Part shown: piece by piece, positions 25,924 through 34,271 of the stretch
Numbering within the stretch: position 1 is the first letter of the stretch
Layout of the letters: each line of letters starts with the position of its first letter
Assembly (NCBI GenBank): GCA_902778855.1
Contig: CACYZM010000035.1
Location: forward strand, 1 to 46,061
Length of the DNA: 46,061 nucleotides
Direction of reading: 5' to 3'
Source of the DNA: an uncultured Bacteroidia bacterium
Lineage (GTDB): Bacteria; Bacteroidota; Bacteroidia; Bacteroidales; UBA932
Notes under the pieces: model-generated
The model's input: only the letters and a program-made list of their open reading frames with translations
Told to the model about the DNA's origin: nothing
The model's database searches: none
Position numbers and translations under genes: made by a program

Positions 25924-26643
25924 CTACAGTTTCCGGACCGGGAAGGTGAAGTAGGTGTCGGGGTAGGGTTCGTCCCGGAGGATGAAGTGCCACCACTCTT
26001 CGGTGATGGGTTTGAAGCCATGTTTGAGCATCAGGGTGCGGAGGAGCATCCGGTTGGCGTATTGCTCTTCGGTGATGGTTGCCTTGTGGTCGGGATGGGA
26101 TTCTTCGCCGAACCAGTCGAAGCCGTAGCCCATGTCGATGTCGCGGCCGGTTTTCATGTCCACGAGCGTGAGGTCGACGACCGAGCCGCGGGAGTGGCCG
26201 CTGCGGCGGGCGATGTAGCCGCGGTCGAAGACGACGTCTTTGTCGAGATAGGGATAGAAATAGCGCTTGGTCAGGGTATCAGTGACGTTTTCACCCCAGC
26301 GGCAGAAATGGTCCACGGCCATCTGCGGGCGGTAGGTGTCCCAGATCTTGAGGCGGTAGCCGAGCGACATCGCTTCGTCGCTCACGGCCTTGAGCGCCTG
26401 CGCGGCCTCGCGCGTTGACAGCGCGATCGGTTCCTCGTATCCGTCTACGCGCGTGCCCACGAAATTGAAGGTGCTGTAGTAGCGGATTTCCAGGATGACA
26501 TCCGGCACGACGTCGGTCAGCACGACGAACCCGCTGGGATCGTCCGGCCCCGTCGACCGGCCATCGCTTTTGGCGACCTTTTGCTGCGCCCCGCAGGAAA
26601 CGAGGAAGATTGTCAGAATGATCAGGGAGAGAAAACGTTTCAT
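25924..26643 (-). CDS. VanX-like D-alanyl-D-alanine dipeptidase, lipoprotein
   Basis: 239 residues, peptidase family M15D. A signal peptide ends in the lipobox LVSCG. Zinc-binding and catalytic motifs are intact: SGHSRGSVVDLTL (the SxHxxGxxxD motif) and EEWWHF (catalytic Glu and third zinc His). It also has EIRYYSTFNFVG and the Arg in DTYRPQ. It would hydrolyse D-Ala-D-Ala or related dipeptides in the periplasm, as DdpX-type enzymes do in wall recycling; no other van genes are near, so resistance is not implied. Confidence 0.88.
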   Translation of the reverse strand: MKRFLSLIILTIFLVSCGAQQKVAKSDGRSTGPDDPSGFVVLTDVVPDVILEIRYYSTFNFVGTRVDGYEEPIALSTREAAQALKAVSDEAMSLGYRLKIWDTYRPQMAVDHFCRWGENVTDTLTKRYFYPYLDKDVVFDRGYIARRSGHSRGSVVDLTLVDMKTGRDIDMGYGFDWFGEESHPDHKATITEEQYANRMLLRTLMLKHGFKPITEEWWHFILRDEPYPDTYFTFPVRKL

Positions 26644-26660
26644 CGTACAAGTCGTTTTCG

Positions 26661-26668
26661 CAAATTTA
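26661..26668 (-). promoter_or_regulatory. -7 box of the VanX-like gene
   Basis: TAAATTTG on the minus strand matches the consensus exactly, 17 nt upstream of the start at 26643. It sits directly after the T run of the mmdB terminator. Confidence 0.5.
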
Positions 26669-26707
26669 CAAAAAAAAGGAACCGGAAGGATCCGGTTCCT
26701 TTTTTTT
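26669..26707 (-). terminator. Terminator of the mmd operon
   Basis: A perfect 9-bp stem (GGAACCGGA with TCCGGTTCC, 26678-26686 and 26691-26699) flanked by an A run on one side and a T run on the other, so it can work in both directions. In context it ends transcription from mmdB. Confidence 0.88.
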
Positions 26708-26726
26708 GCGAGGGGCGGAGCCCCAA

Positions 26727-27869
26727 CTAACCGAGGAAGCCGAGCAGCATACCAGCGGCAACGGCGGAGCCGATGACACCGGCCACGTTCGGGCCCATGG
26801 CATGCATCAGAAGGTAGTTCTTCGGGTCGTATTCCAGACCGACGTTGTTCGACACGCGGGCGGCATCGGGCACAGCCGATACGCCGGAGTTGCCGATGAG
26901 CGGGTTGATCTTGTTGCCTTCCTTGAGGAAGAGGTTGAAGAACTTCACGAAGAGCACGCCGGCGAAGGTGGCGATCACGAACGACAGGGCGCCGATGATG
27001 AAGATCTTCACGGACTCCCAGCGGAGGAACTGGCTGGCCTGCGTGGAGGCACCGACGGTGACACCGATCAGGATGGTGACGATGTCCACCAGCGGGCCGC
27101 TGGCCGTGTTGGCCAGACGCTTGGTCACGCCGCTTTCCTTCAGCAGGTTGCCGAAGAACAGCATACCGAGCAGCGGAATACCCGAGGGAACGATGAAGGC
27201 CGTGAGCAGGAAGCCGATGATCGGGAAGAGTTTCTTCTCGGTCGGGGAGACCGGACGCGGCGGTTTCATGCGGATGAGGCGCTCCTTCTTGGTGGTGAGC
27301 AGGCGCATGATCGGCGGCTGGATCACCGGCACGAGGGCCATGTAGGAGTAAGCGGAGACCGCGATGGCACCCATCAGGGTCGGAGCCAGACGGGACGACA
27401 GGAAGATGGCCGTCGGGCCGTCCGCACCGCCGATGATACCGATGGCACCGGCCTGCGCGGCGTCAAAGCCGAGGGCCAGCGAGATGGCGTAGGCACCGAA
27501 GATACCGAACTGGGCGGCGGCGCCGATCAGCAGCAGCTTCGGATTCGCGATCAGGGAGGAGAAGTCTGTCATGGCCCCGATGCCCAGGAAGATCAGCGGC
27601 GGGTAGAAACCGCGCTGCACGCCCTGGTACAGGATGTTGAGCACTGACCCCTCCTCGTACACGCCGACATTCAGGCCGGCGAAGAGGGGGATGTTGCCGA
27701 TCAGGATACCGAATCCGATCGGAACCAGCAGCATGGGCTCCCACTCATACTTGATCGCCATGAAGATGAATGCACATCCGATGATGATCATGATGAGGTA
27801 GCCCCACTCGAAGTTCGCAAACCCGGTGAACTGCCAGAACGCTTTCAGGTTGTCTAGGATATGTCCCAT
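26727..27869 (-). CDS. mmdB: Na+-pumping methylmalonyl-CoA decarboxylase beta subunit
   Basis: 380 residues, highly hydrophobic, of the OadB/GcdB/MmdB family. It couples decarboxylation of carboxybiotin to Na+ export. The conserved block IGIIGGADGPTAIFLSS contains the functional Asp (Asp203 in Klebsiella OadB). N-terminal features NPKLLLIGAAAQFGI and GIGAMTDF are typical. It is the last gene of the operon, 12 nt after mmdC, before a strong terminator. Confidence 0.95.
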   Translation of the reverse strand: MGHILDNLKAFWQFTGFANFEWGYLIMIIIGCAFIFMAIKYEWEPMLLVPIGFGILIGNIPLFAGLNVGVYEEGSVLNILYQGVQRGFYPPLIFLGIGAMTDFSSLIANPKLLLIGAAAQFGIFGAYAISLALGFDAAQAGAIGIIGGADGPTAIFLSSRLAPTLMGAIAVSAYSYMALVPVIQPPIMRLLTTKKERLIRMKPPRPVSPTEKKLFPIIGFLLTAFIVPSGIPLLGMLFFGNLLKESGVTKRLANTASGPLVDIVTILIGVTVGASTQASQFLRWESVKIFIIGALSFVIATFAGVLFVKFFNLFLKEGNKINPLIGNSGVSAVPDAARVSNNVGLEYDPKNYLLMHAMGPNVAGVIGSAVAAGMLLGFLG

Positions 27870-27881
27870 AATGTGTCGGGG

Positions 27882-28319
27882 TTATGCGATTACTGCGAGC
27901 GTAGCGCCTTCGAGGACGGAGTCACCCTTCTGGGCCTTGACGGTGATGGTACCTTCGCAAGGAGCCTCGATGGCGTTCTCCATCTTCATGGCTTCAAGCA
28001 CCATGATGACCTGTCCCTTCGTCACTTTGTCGCCGTCCTTGACCTTGATCTCGAGCACGACGCCCGGGAGCGGGGAGTTGACGGTGGCACCACCGGCAGC
28101 AGCGGGAGCTGCGGCGGGCTTGTTGGCAGGGGCCGGGCCGGCGGACGGAGCCGCGGCGGGCTTGTTGACCACGCTGATGGTCTTGGGTTTCGAGATCGGT
28201 TTTTCGAATTCGACGTTGTAAGGCGTGCCGTTCACTTCGACCTTGGCCATGTTGTCCTCAACCTCGTCGATGGTAACGTTGTAGTTGTTACCGTTGATCT
28301 TGATTTTATATTCTTTCAT
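27882..28319 (-). CDS. mmdC: Biotin carrier subunit of methylmalonyl-CoA decarboxylase
   Basis: 145 residues: a small N-terminal beta domain, an Ala/Pro-rich flexible linker (~55-85), and a C-terminal biotinyl domain with the attachment site EAMKME (Lys biotinylated). It carries CO2 from the carboxyltransferase to the membrane beta subunit. It lies between the OadG-like gene and mmdB with gaps of 21 and 12 nt. Confidence 0.94.
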   Translation of the reverse strand: MKEYKIKINGNNYNVTIDEVEDNMAKVEVNGTPYNVEFEKPISKPKTISVVNKPAAAPSAGPAPANKPAAAPAAAGGATVNSPLPGVVLEIKVKDGDKVTKGQVIMVLEAMKMENAIEAPCEGTITVKAQKGDSVLEGATLAVIA

Positions 28320-28340
28320 TGTCTTTTCTGGGTTAGGAGG

Positions 28341-29258
28341 TTATCTTCTTTTGTTGACTTGCGGCGTCTGGCGGAGCGTGTAGATCTTCGAGCTCCACGG
28401 CGAGTAGGTCCGGTCGGTGTGATGGAGCGTCACCACGAAGCTTTCTTCGTCGTGGTTCTCATCGTCCTGCTGATACAGGTGCATGGCCGTCGCGATGGCG
28501 GCGTAGACTTCACCGGGGACTTCACCGTAGGCGGATTCCTTCACGTCGGTACCGGCCGAGGCGGCGGAGCGCTTCTTGCCGGCCTTGATGTTGGCGTTGC
28601 CAATGGCCTTGAAGATGAAGTAGAGGAGGATCAGTGCCAGGAACACCACCGACATGGCGGTCAGGGCGAGGATCCAGCCGTAAGGATCGATTTCCTTCAT
28701 ACGGTCGGGCTTCGCGGCCTTGTCGACGAGGGTGTTGTTGGTGCTCGGCGAGGTGCGGTCCATTACGGCCCAGCCGTCGCCGCTGCCGTCGGTGGAACCG
28801 ATGCCGTCTTCCAGGCGACCGAAGGCGACGTTTTCGCCCAGGTCGTGACGGACGGGGATGCGGTCGATGATGGTCTTGCCGTCACCTTTGGTAAAGATGA
28901 TCTCCTTGGCGTTCGCCAGGTCGAAGGAGACGTGGAACGTACCGCGGTAAGGCTTGTTGTCCGCCCAGAAAAGAATGTGCTGGCGGGGCTTGACCTTGGT
29001 CATCAAGTCGCCGCCGGGGATGGCGTATTTCTTCAGATTGGCGGGATCGTCGGAGAGGAAGCATCCTGCGATGTCCACCGTGCCGTAGGAGGAGTTGAAG
29101 AGCTCGATCCAGGCGTTCTGCTGTCCGAAGTCGTCCTGGAAGTCGTCGGTATTGACCACCAGGTACTCGTTCAGGCGCATGGCGTCCTGGCTCTGGGCTC
29201 CCGCCGTCAGGCACAGGGTCAAACCGGCAATCGCCAAAAACAGTTTGAGATGTTTCAT
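28341..29258 (-). CDS. OadG/MmdD-like subunit fused to a lamin-tail domain
   Basis: 305 residues. A signal peptide (ends near AGAQSQD) leads into a beta-rich domain with the lamin-tail pattern (RLNEYLVVN, QNAWIELFNSS, VDIAGCFLSDD; ~27-175). Then follow a membrane helix (about 195-220, WILALTAMSVVFLALILLYF) and a cytoplasmic tail of the OadG/MmdD type. The OadG part anchors and assembles the decarboxylase; the outer lamin-tail domain is an extra module, perhaps for binding outside the membrane. Gene position between mmdA and mmdC is that of mmdD. Confidence 0.82.
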   Translation of the reverse strand: MKHLKLFLAIAGLTLCLTAGAQSQDAMRLNEYLVVNTDDFQDDFGQQNAWIELFNSSYGTVDIAGCFLSDDPANLKKYAIPGGDLMTKVKPRQHILFWADNKPYRGTFHVSFDLANAKEIIFTKGDGKTIIDRIPVRHDLGENVAFGRLEDGIGSTDGSGDGWAVMDRTSPSTNNTLVDKAAKPDRMKEIDPYGWILALTAMSVVFLALILLYFIFKAIGNANIKAGKKRSAASAGTDVKESAYGEVPGEVYAAIATAMHLYQQDDENHDEESFVVTLHHTDRTYSPWSSKIYTLRQTPQVNKRR

Positions 29259-29273
29259 ACGTTGCGGGTTTGA

Positions 29274-30836
29274 TTACAGAGGCAGGTTGTCGTGTTTCTT
29301 GGCCGGGTTCGAGAGCTTCTTGGTGGAGAGCTGCTCGAGGGCGCGGATGATGCGGAAACGGGTGTTGCGCGGTTCGATCACATCGTCGATGTAACCGTAC
29401 TTCGCCGCATTGTACGGGTTGCAGAAGAGGTCGTTGTACTCCTTCTTGCGGGCCTCGGCGATCTCTTTCTTCTTCTCGGGATCCTCTTCAGCCTTGATTT
29501 CCTTGGCATAGAGCACGGCCACGGCGCCTTCGGCACCCATCACCGCGATGTTGGCGGTCGGCCAGGCGTAGTTGATGTCACCGCGCAGCTGCTTGCAGCT
29601 CATCACGATGTGCGATCCGCCGTAGGACTTGCGGAGGGTGATGGTCACCTTCGGGATGGTGGCTTCGCCGTAGGCGTAGAGGAGTTTCGCACCGTGGACG
29701 ATGATGCCGCCGTATTCCTGCTGCGTGCCCGGGAGGAAGCCCGGCACGTCGACGAGCGTCACGACAGGGATGTTGAAGGCGTCGCAGAAGCGGACGAAAC
29801 GGGCACCCTTGCGGGAAGAGTTGATATCGAGCACACCGGCCAGGTATTTGGGCTGGTTAGCCACGATACCGACGGCCGTGCCGCCGAAGCGGGCGAAGCC
29901 CACGATGAGGTTCTTCGCATAGTCCTTGTGGACCTCGAGGAACTTGCCGTCGTCCACGATGGCGCCGATGACTTCGTACATGTCGTACGGGGCGTTCGGG
30001 CTGTCGGGGATGATCTCGTTGAGGGAGTCTTCCTTGCGGTCGATCGGGTCCTCGGTCGGAACATACGGCGGTTCTTCCATATTGTTCTGCGGGAGATAGC
30101 TCAGCAGGTCACGGATGGTGGCGATGGCATCCTCTTCGGTCTGGGCACGGAACTGGGCCACACCGCTCTTGGAGGCGTGGACGGCGGCGCCGCCGAGTTC
30201 TTCCTGCGTCACGTTCTCGCCAAGCACCTGCTTGACGACGGCCGGACCGGTCAGGAACATATAAGAGGTGCCTTCCGACATGATGATGAAGTCGGTCAGG
30301 GCAGGGGAGTACACGGCACCACCGGCGCAAGGGCCGAGGATGGCGGAAATCTGCGGGATCACACCGGAAGCGAGGATGTTGCGCTCGAAGATCTCGGAGT
30401 AGCCGGCCAGGGCGTTCACGCCTTCCTGGATACGGGCACCGCCCGAGTCGTTGAGGCCGATGCACGGGGCACCGTTCTTCATGGCCATGTCCATTACCTT
30501 GCAGATCTTCTGGGCCAGGGTCTCGGAGAGCGAGCCGCCGATCACGGTGAAGTCCTGCGCGAAGACATAGACCAGACGGCCGGCGATCGTACCGTAACCG
30601 GTCACGACACCGTCGCCCAGATACGTCTTCTTCTCCATGCCGAAGTTGTAGCACCGGTGGGTCATGAACATGTCGAATTCTTCGAAGCTGCCCTCGTCGA
30701 GGAGCATGTTGATGCGTTCACGCGCGGTGTATTTGCCTTTGGCGTGCTGGCTGTCAATGCCTTTCTGGCCGCCGCCCATGCGAGCTTTCTCTCTCAGTTC
30801 GATAAGCTCCTTTACTTTTTCAAGCTGTTGGCTCAT
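29274..30836 (-). CDS. mmdA: Methylmalonyl-CoA decarboxylase alpha (carboxyltransferase)
   Basis: 520 residues, the full length of the acyl-CoA carboxyltransferase family. The two crotonase-like halves are visible: [29 protein letters not shown] and [13 protein letters not shown] in the first; [20 protein letters not shown] and GGSHIVMS in the second. It moves CO2 from methylmalonyl-CoA to biotin on MmdC. Propionyl-CoA carboxylase beta chains look alike, but the beta, biotin and OadG-like genes alongside favour the sodium-pumping decarboxylase. Confidence 0.94.
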   Translation of the reverse strand: MSQQLEKVKELIELREKARMGGGQKGIDSQHAKGKYTARERINMLLDEGSFEEFDMFMTHRCYNFGMEKKTYLGDGVVTGYGTIAGRLVYVFAQDFTVIGGSLSETLAQKICKVMDMAMKNGAPCIGLNDSGGARIQEGVNALAGYSEIFERNILASGVIPQISAILGPCAGGAVYSPALTDFIIMSEGTSYMFLTGPAVVKQVLGENVTQEELGGAAVHASKSGVAQFRAQTEEDAIATIRDLLSYLPQNNMEEPPYVPTEDPIDRKEDSLNEIIPDSPNAPYDMYEVIGAIVDDGKFLEVHKDYAKNLIVGFARFGGTAVGIVANQPKYLAGVLDINSSRKGARFVRFCDAFNIPVVTLVDVPGFLPGTQQEYGGIIVHGAKLLYAYGEATIPKVTITLRKSYGGSHIVMSCKQLRGDINYAWPTANIAVMGAEGAVAVLYAKEIKAEEDPEKKKEIAEARKKEYNDLFCNPYNAAKYGYIDDVIEPRNTRFRIIRALEQLSTKKLSNPAKKHDNLPL

Positions 30837-30854
30837 ATTGGTCTGGTTTAGATA

Positions 30855-31268
30855 TTAGTCTTCTTTCTTCTTCATGCAGAATTCGGTTAGCACACCCTTG
30901 GTGGACTTCGGGTGGATGAAGGCGATCATCATCTGTTCGGCACCCGGACGCGGGGCTTTGTCGATCAGGCGGACGCCTTTCTCTTCAGCCTCGGCGAGGC
31001 AGGCGGCCACATCGTCGGTCGCGAATGCGAGGTGATGGATGCCCTCGCCGCGTTTCTCGATGAAACCGGCGATGGTGCTCTCCGGGCAGGTGGGCTCGAG
31101 GAGCTCGAGTTTGGTCTGGCCGATCTTGAAGAAGGCGGTCTTCACTTTCTGGTCGGCGACTTCCTCAATGGCGTAGCATTTCAGACCGAGTACATTCTCA
31201 TAATAAGGGATCGCCTCTTCAAGGCTCTTGACGGCGATGCCCAGGTGTTCGATGTGTGTAAGGTTCAT
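30855..31268 (-). CDS. mce: Methylmalonyl-CoA epimerase
   Basis: 137 residues of the glyoxalase/VOC fold with two metal-binding beta-alpha-beta modules. Family motifs: IEHLGIAVKSLEEAI at the N-terminus, EGIHHLAFATDD in the middle and KGVLTEFC near the end. It converts between (R)- and (S)-methylmalonyl-CoA, which links methylmalonyl-CoA mutase to the decarboxylase. It is 18 nt upstream of mmdA, in keeping with the succinate-to-propionate route. Confidence 0.95.
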   Translation of the reverse strand: MNLTHIEHLGIAVKSLEEAIPYYENVLGLKCYAIEEVADQKVKTAFFKIGQTKLELLEPTCPESTIAGFIEKRGEGIHHLAFATDDVAACLAEAEEKGVRLIDKAPRPGAEQMMIAFIHPKSTKGVLTEFCMKKKED

Positions 31269-31294
31269 GACAGAGTATTGGATTTAAAATTGTA

Positions 31295-32041
31295 TTATTC
31301 TTCAGCCAGGTTGTGGAAGACGTTCTGGACGTCGTCGTCCTCCTCGAGTTTCTCGAGCAGTTTGTCAAGATCCACGCGGTCTTCGGCGGAGAGGTGTTTC
31401 ATCTCGCCGTTGGGGAAGCGGTCGAAGCCGGCGGACACGAGTTCGAAGCCCTTGTCCTCGATGTATTTCTGGATGTTGTTGAAAGCGGTGTATTCGCCGT
31501 AGATGTTGATCACTTCTTCGGTGTCGCCGTCCTTGTTCTCGAATTCGTCGACGAAGACTTCCTCGGCGCCGAAGTCGATGAGTTCGAGTTCGAGCTCCTC
31601 GATGTCGATGTCGGGGTTGTTCTTGATCTTGAACACGCATTTGTGGTCGAACATGAAGGCGACGCTGCCGGAGGTGCCGAGGCTGCCGCCGAACTTGTTG
31701 AAGTAGCTGCGGACGTTGGCGACGGTACGGTTCGTGTTGTCGGTTGCGGTCTCGACGAGGATGGCCACGCCGTGGGGGCCGTAGCCCTCGTACACCACTT
31801 CCTTGTAGTCTGCCTGGTCCTTGTCGGTGGCCTTCTTGATGGCGCGTTCGATGTTCTCTTTCGGCATGTTCTCGCTGCGGGCGGTCTGCAGCAGGGCGCG
31901 GAGGCGCGGGTTGCCGGTCACGTCCGGGCCGCCGTTCTTGACGGCGATGGTGATTTCCTTGCCAATCTTGGTAAACGTCTTGGCCATGTGGCCCCAACGT
32001 TTGAATTTTCTCTCCTTGCGGAATTCAAAGGCTCTTCCCAT
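31295..32041 (-). CDS. yebC: YebC/PmpR family regulator or translation factor
   Basis: 248 residues. The N-terminus (MGRAFEFRKERKFKRWGHMA) and the blocks NPRLRALLQTAR, MPKENIERAIKKA and YEGYGPHGVAILVE are classic YebC/TACO1. The family is annotated as transcriptional regulators, and newer work also links it to ribosomes stalled at proline stretches. It lies 11 nt after the TPR gene and 26 nt before mce. Confidence 0.96.
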   Translation of the reverse strand: MGRAFEFRKERKFKRWGHMAKTFTKIGKEITIAVKNGGPDVTGNPRLRALLQTARSENMPKENIERAIKKATDKDQADYKEVVYEGYGPHGVAILVETATDNTNRTVANVRSYFNKFGGSLGTSGSVAFMFDHKCVFKIKNNPDIDIEELELELIDFGAEEVFVDEFENKDGDTEEVINIYGEYTAFNNIQKYIEDKGFELVSAGFDRFPNGEMKHLSAEDRVDLDKLLEKLEEDDDVQNVFHNLAEE

Positions 32042-32052
32042 GGGTGTTTCCT

Positions 32053-32727
32053 TTATTTGTTTTCAATGCGGGAAATATATTTCTGGACGTCGACACCTTC
32101 CAGCGTCTGCGGGTATTTGGCCTCGATTTCCTTGTAGAGTTTCAGGGCGGCGTCGGTGTCACCGGTCTCCTCGCACACGAGGGCGGCCTTCAGCAGATAG
32201 TTGGCATTGTAGGGGTTCGTCGCATCGAAGGTCGCTGCTTTCTTGTAGGAAGCAAGCGCGTTGGCGTAGTCCTTCAGGTTGGAGTAGGCATCGCCGAGGG
32301 CGCAGCAGGCGCGGCCCATCATGACGTTGTCCTTGACGTTGTATTTCTTGAGCTGGGCGACGGCTTCCTCGTTGTTGCCGAGATTGAGGTTGCAAAGACC
32401 GGCGTACAGATACACGCTCTTGCCGGCTTTCTTGCCGTAGTTGCTGATGATGTCGTTAAAGCCGAGGACGTTGCCGTCACCGTTGAGGGCGGCCTCGAAA
32501 TTGCCTTCGTCGAACTGCCGTTCGGCCTGGAACATCTGGCCCTGGGCTTCGGCCCGGGCGGGGGCGACGACCCAGCGGTTGACGGCGAAAATGCCGAAGA
32601 TGACGACGAGGAGGGCGATCAGTACCCATTCAATCCATTTCTGGTTTTTCTTGAAAAATTCTTCAACGCCCGACACGGCCGTGGTGACCTGCTCGTTCTG
32701 CGTTTCCTGTTGATTGTTTTTTGCCAT
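32053..32727 (-). CDS. Membrane-anchored TPR protein (YfgM-like)
   Basis: 224 residues: a short cytoplasmic N-terminus, one membrane helix (about 34-52, WVLIALLVVIFGIFAVNRW), then TPR-type helical repeats (about 95-215) facing the periplasm. Layout resembles YfgM, which binds the Sec translocon and periplasmic chaperones, but sequence alone does not prove that role. It is the first gene of the row leading through yebC into the mmd operon, and is divergent from recF. Confidence 0.75.
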   Translation of the reverse strand: MAKNNQQETQNEQVTTAVSGVEEFFKKNQKWIEWVLIALLVVIFGIFAVNRWVVAPARAEAQGQMFQAERQFDEGNFEAALNGDGNVLGFNDIISNYGKKAGKSVYLYAGLCNLNLGNNEEAVAQLKKYNVKDNVMMGRACCALGDAYSNLKDYANALASYKKAATFDATNPYNANYLLKAALVCEETGDTDAALKLYKEIEAKYPQTLEGVDVQKYISRIENK

Positions 32728-32818
32728 TGTTTTTTAGTATTTTTTTTGTTTTTTCTTTTTTTCAAACCCCGCCCCGAGCGGCCTCAGGGGGCATTTTTAG
32801 CGAGTTTAACGCAATCCG

Positions 32819-32848
32819 CAAATTTACAACAAAAATGGGAATCCCCAA
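32819..32848 (-). promoter_or_regulatory. Promoter of the TPR-yebC-mmd gene row
   Basis: On the minus strand TAAATTTG (32819-32826) is a perfect -7 box with TTG (32846-32848) 19 nt upstream. The leader of about 90 nt holds a GC-rich hairpin (GCCCC/GGGGC near 32774-32795). Confidence 0.6.
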
Positions 32849-32858
32849 GATTTTTCCG

Positions 32859-32866
32859 TACATTTG
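32859..32866 (+). promoter_or_regulatory. -7 box of recF
   Basis: TACATTTG matches the consensus exactly, 17 nt before the recF start. The promoter overlaps the divergent one at 32819-32848, so the two may compete. Confidence 0.5.
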
Positions 32867-32883
32867 TAGCAGAAGATTTTAAC

Positions 32884-33978
32884 ATGTTTTTAACCAGGAT
32901 TATACTGCACGATTTCAAGAATATCGCGGAGGCGGAAGTGACCTTCTCGCCGAAGGTCAATTACATCTACGGCAGCAACGGTGCGGGCAAGACCAACCTG
33001 CTCGACGCGATCTATTACCTGTCGATGACCAAGAGTTATTTCTCCGCTTCCGACCAGTATGTATATGCCTACGGGGCGCCCGAAGCGACCCTCTGCGGTT
33101 TCTACCGGATGGACGGCGGGACCGAGGAGAAAATCGCCGCGTCGATCCGCCGGGGCGGGGAGAAGGTGTTCCGCCGGGGCGCCAAGACCTACGCCCGTTT
33201 TTCGGAACACGTCGGCCTGCTGCCGGTCGTCATGGTCTCGCCGCTCGACACGGCCCTGATCCACGACTCCGGCGACGAGCGCCGCAAATACATGAATTTC
33301 ATCCTGTCCCAGATCGACCGGTCGTACCTGGCCCACATCCAGGCCTATAACCAGCTGCTCCTGCAGCGCAACCGCCTGCTGAAGGACGACCGGCCTTCCG
33401 ATCTCCTGCTGGAGACCTTCTCGGAAAGGATGGAACCCCACGCCGCCTATGTGCACCAGGCCCGCCGCAACCTGTGCGAGCAGCTCCGGCCCCTGATCCG
33501 GGAGTTCTACGCCACGCTCTCCCGCGGCAAGGAAGAGGTGGACCTGGCCTATCGCTCCGACCTCGACGAAGCCCCGCTTGGCGAGCTCTTCGCCCGGGAG
33601 GCGGAACGGGAGCGCGTACTCCGCTACACGACGGCCGGCATCCAGCGCGACGACCTGTCGTTCCGCCTCGACGGCCATTCGCTGCGCCGCAGCGGCTCGC
33701 AGGGGCAGCAGAAGAGTTTCCTGCTGGCCACCAAGCTCGCGCAGTTCCGCTTCGTGCGTGACGTCTACGGGCAGACGCCCATCCTTTTGCTCGACGACGT
33801 GTTCGACAAGCTCGACATGCAGCGGGTTGAAGACCTGCTCGCGCTGGTCTCCACGCTCGATTTCGGGCAGATTTTCCTGACCGACAGCAACAAGGTCCGC
33901 CTGGAGGACGTCTCCCGCCGGATCGACGCACCGTGCCGGAGCTACCGGGTCGATGCGGGAAACATCACCGCCGAATGA
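32884..33978 (+). CDS. recF: DNA replication and repair protein RecF
   Basis: 364 residues, normal for RecF. Walker A GSNGAGKTN (30-38), the ABC-type signature SGSQGQQKSFLLATKLAQ, and Walker B PILLLDDVFDKLD. RecF is an SMC-like ATPase that helps load RecA at single-strand gaps. The start at 32884 follows the -7 box; the frame stays open far upstream, but that part is antisense to the TPR gene. Its stop overlaps the next start as ATGA. Confidence 0.96.
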   Translation: MFLTRIILHDFKNIAEAEVTFSPKVNYIYGSNGAGKTNLLDAIYYLSMTKSYFSASDQYVYAYGAPEATLCGFYRMDGGTEEKIAASIRRGGEKVFRRGAKTYARFSEHVGLLPVVMVSPLDTALIHDSGDERRKYMNFILSQIDRSYLAHIQAYNQLLLQRNRLLKDDRPSDLLLETFSERMEPHAAYVHQARRNLCEQLRPLIREFYATLSRGKEEVDLAYRSDLDEAPLGELFAREAERERVLRYTTAGIQRDDLSFRLDGHSLRRSGSQGQQKSFLLATKLAQFRFVRDVYGQTPILLLDDVFDKLDMQRVEDLLALVSTLDFGQIFLTDSNKVRLEDVSRRIDAPCRSYRVDAGNITAE

Positions 33979-34271
33979 AACGCGAAGCCACCCGCAGTCT
34001 CGGCGAGGTCATCGCCGATTTCGTCCAGGAATCCCACCTGACGGAAGGCCTGCGCAACACCCGCATTTATGCAGCGTGGGACGCCCTTTCGATGGGGCGG
34101 TTCCGCCTCGGCGAATATACCACGCGCCACACGTTCCGCGACGGTGTGCTGACCTGTCGGATCAGTTCGTCCGTGGTACGCGCACACCTGCAGATGCAGG
34201 CGGAGAATCTGCGGATCCGGCTTAATGCGGCGCTTCAGGAAGAAGTGGTCAAACAGGTGAAACTGACGTAA
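33975..34271 (+). CDS. DUF721 (DciA-like) protein
   Basis: 98 residues with the DUF721 pattern (LGEVIADFVQES, then TLTCRISSSV-like LTCRISSSVVRAHLQM). DciA proteins of this family recruit the replicative helicase in bacteria without DnaC or DnaI. It is coupled to recF by an ATGA overlap, and pdxB begins at the very next base after its stop. Confidence 0.8.
   Translation: MKREATRSLGEVIADFVQESHLTEGLRNTRIYAAWDALSMGRFRLGEYTTRHTFRDGVLTCRISSSVVRAHLQMQAENLRIRLNAALQEEVVKQVKLT

Noticed and set aside
25924-26643. A vancomycin resistance gene
   Set aside because: Only a VanX-like dipeptidase is present. There is no VanH, VanA-type ligase or VanR/S near it, and such enzymes also serve in normal wall recycling.
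32728-32815. A riboswitch or attenuator in the leader of the TPR-yebC-mmd row
   Set aside because: There is one GC-rich hairpin (near 32774-32795) but no T run after it and no known riboswitch core, so the claim cannot be supported.
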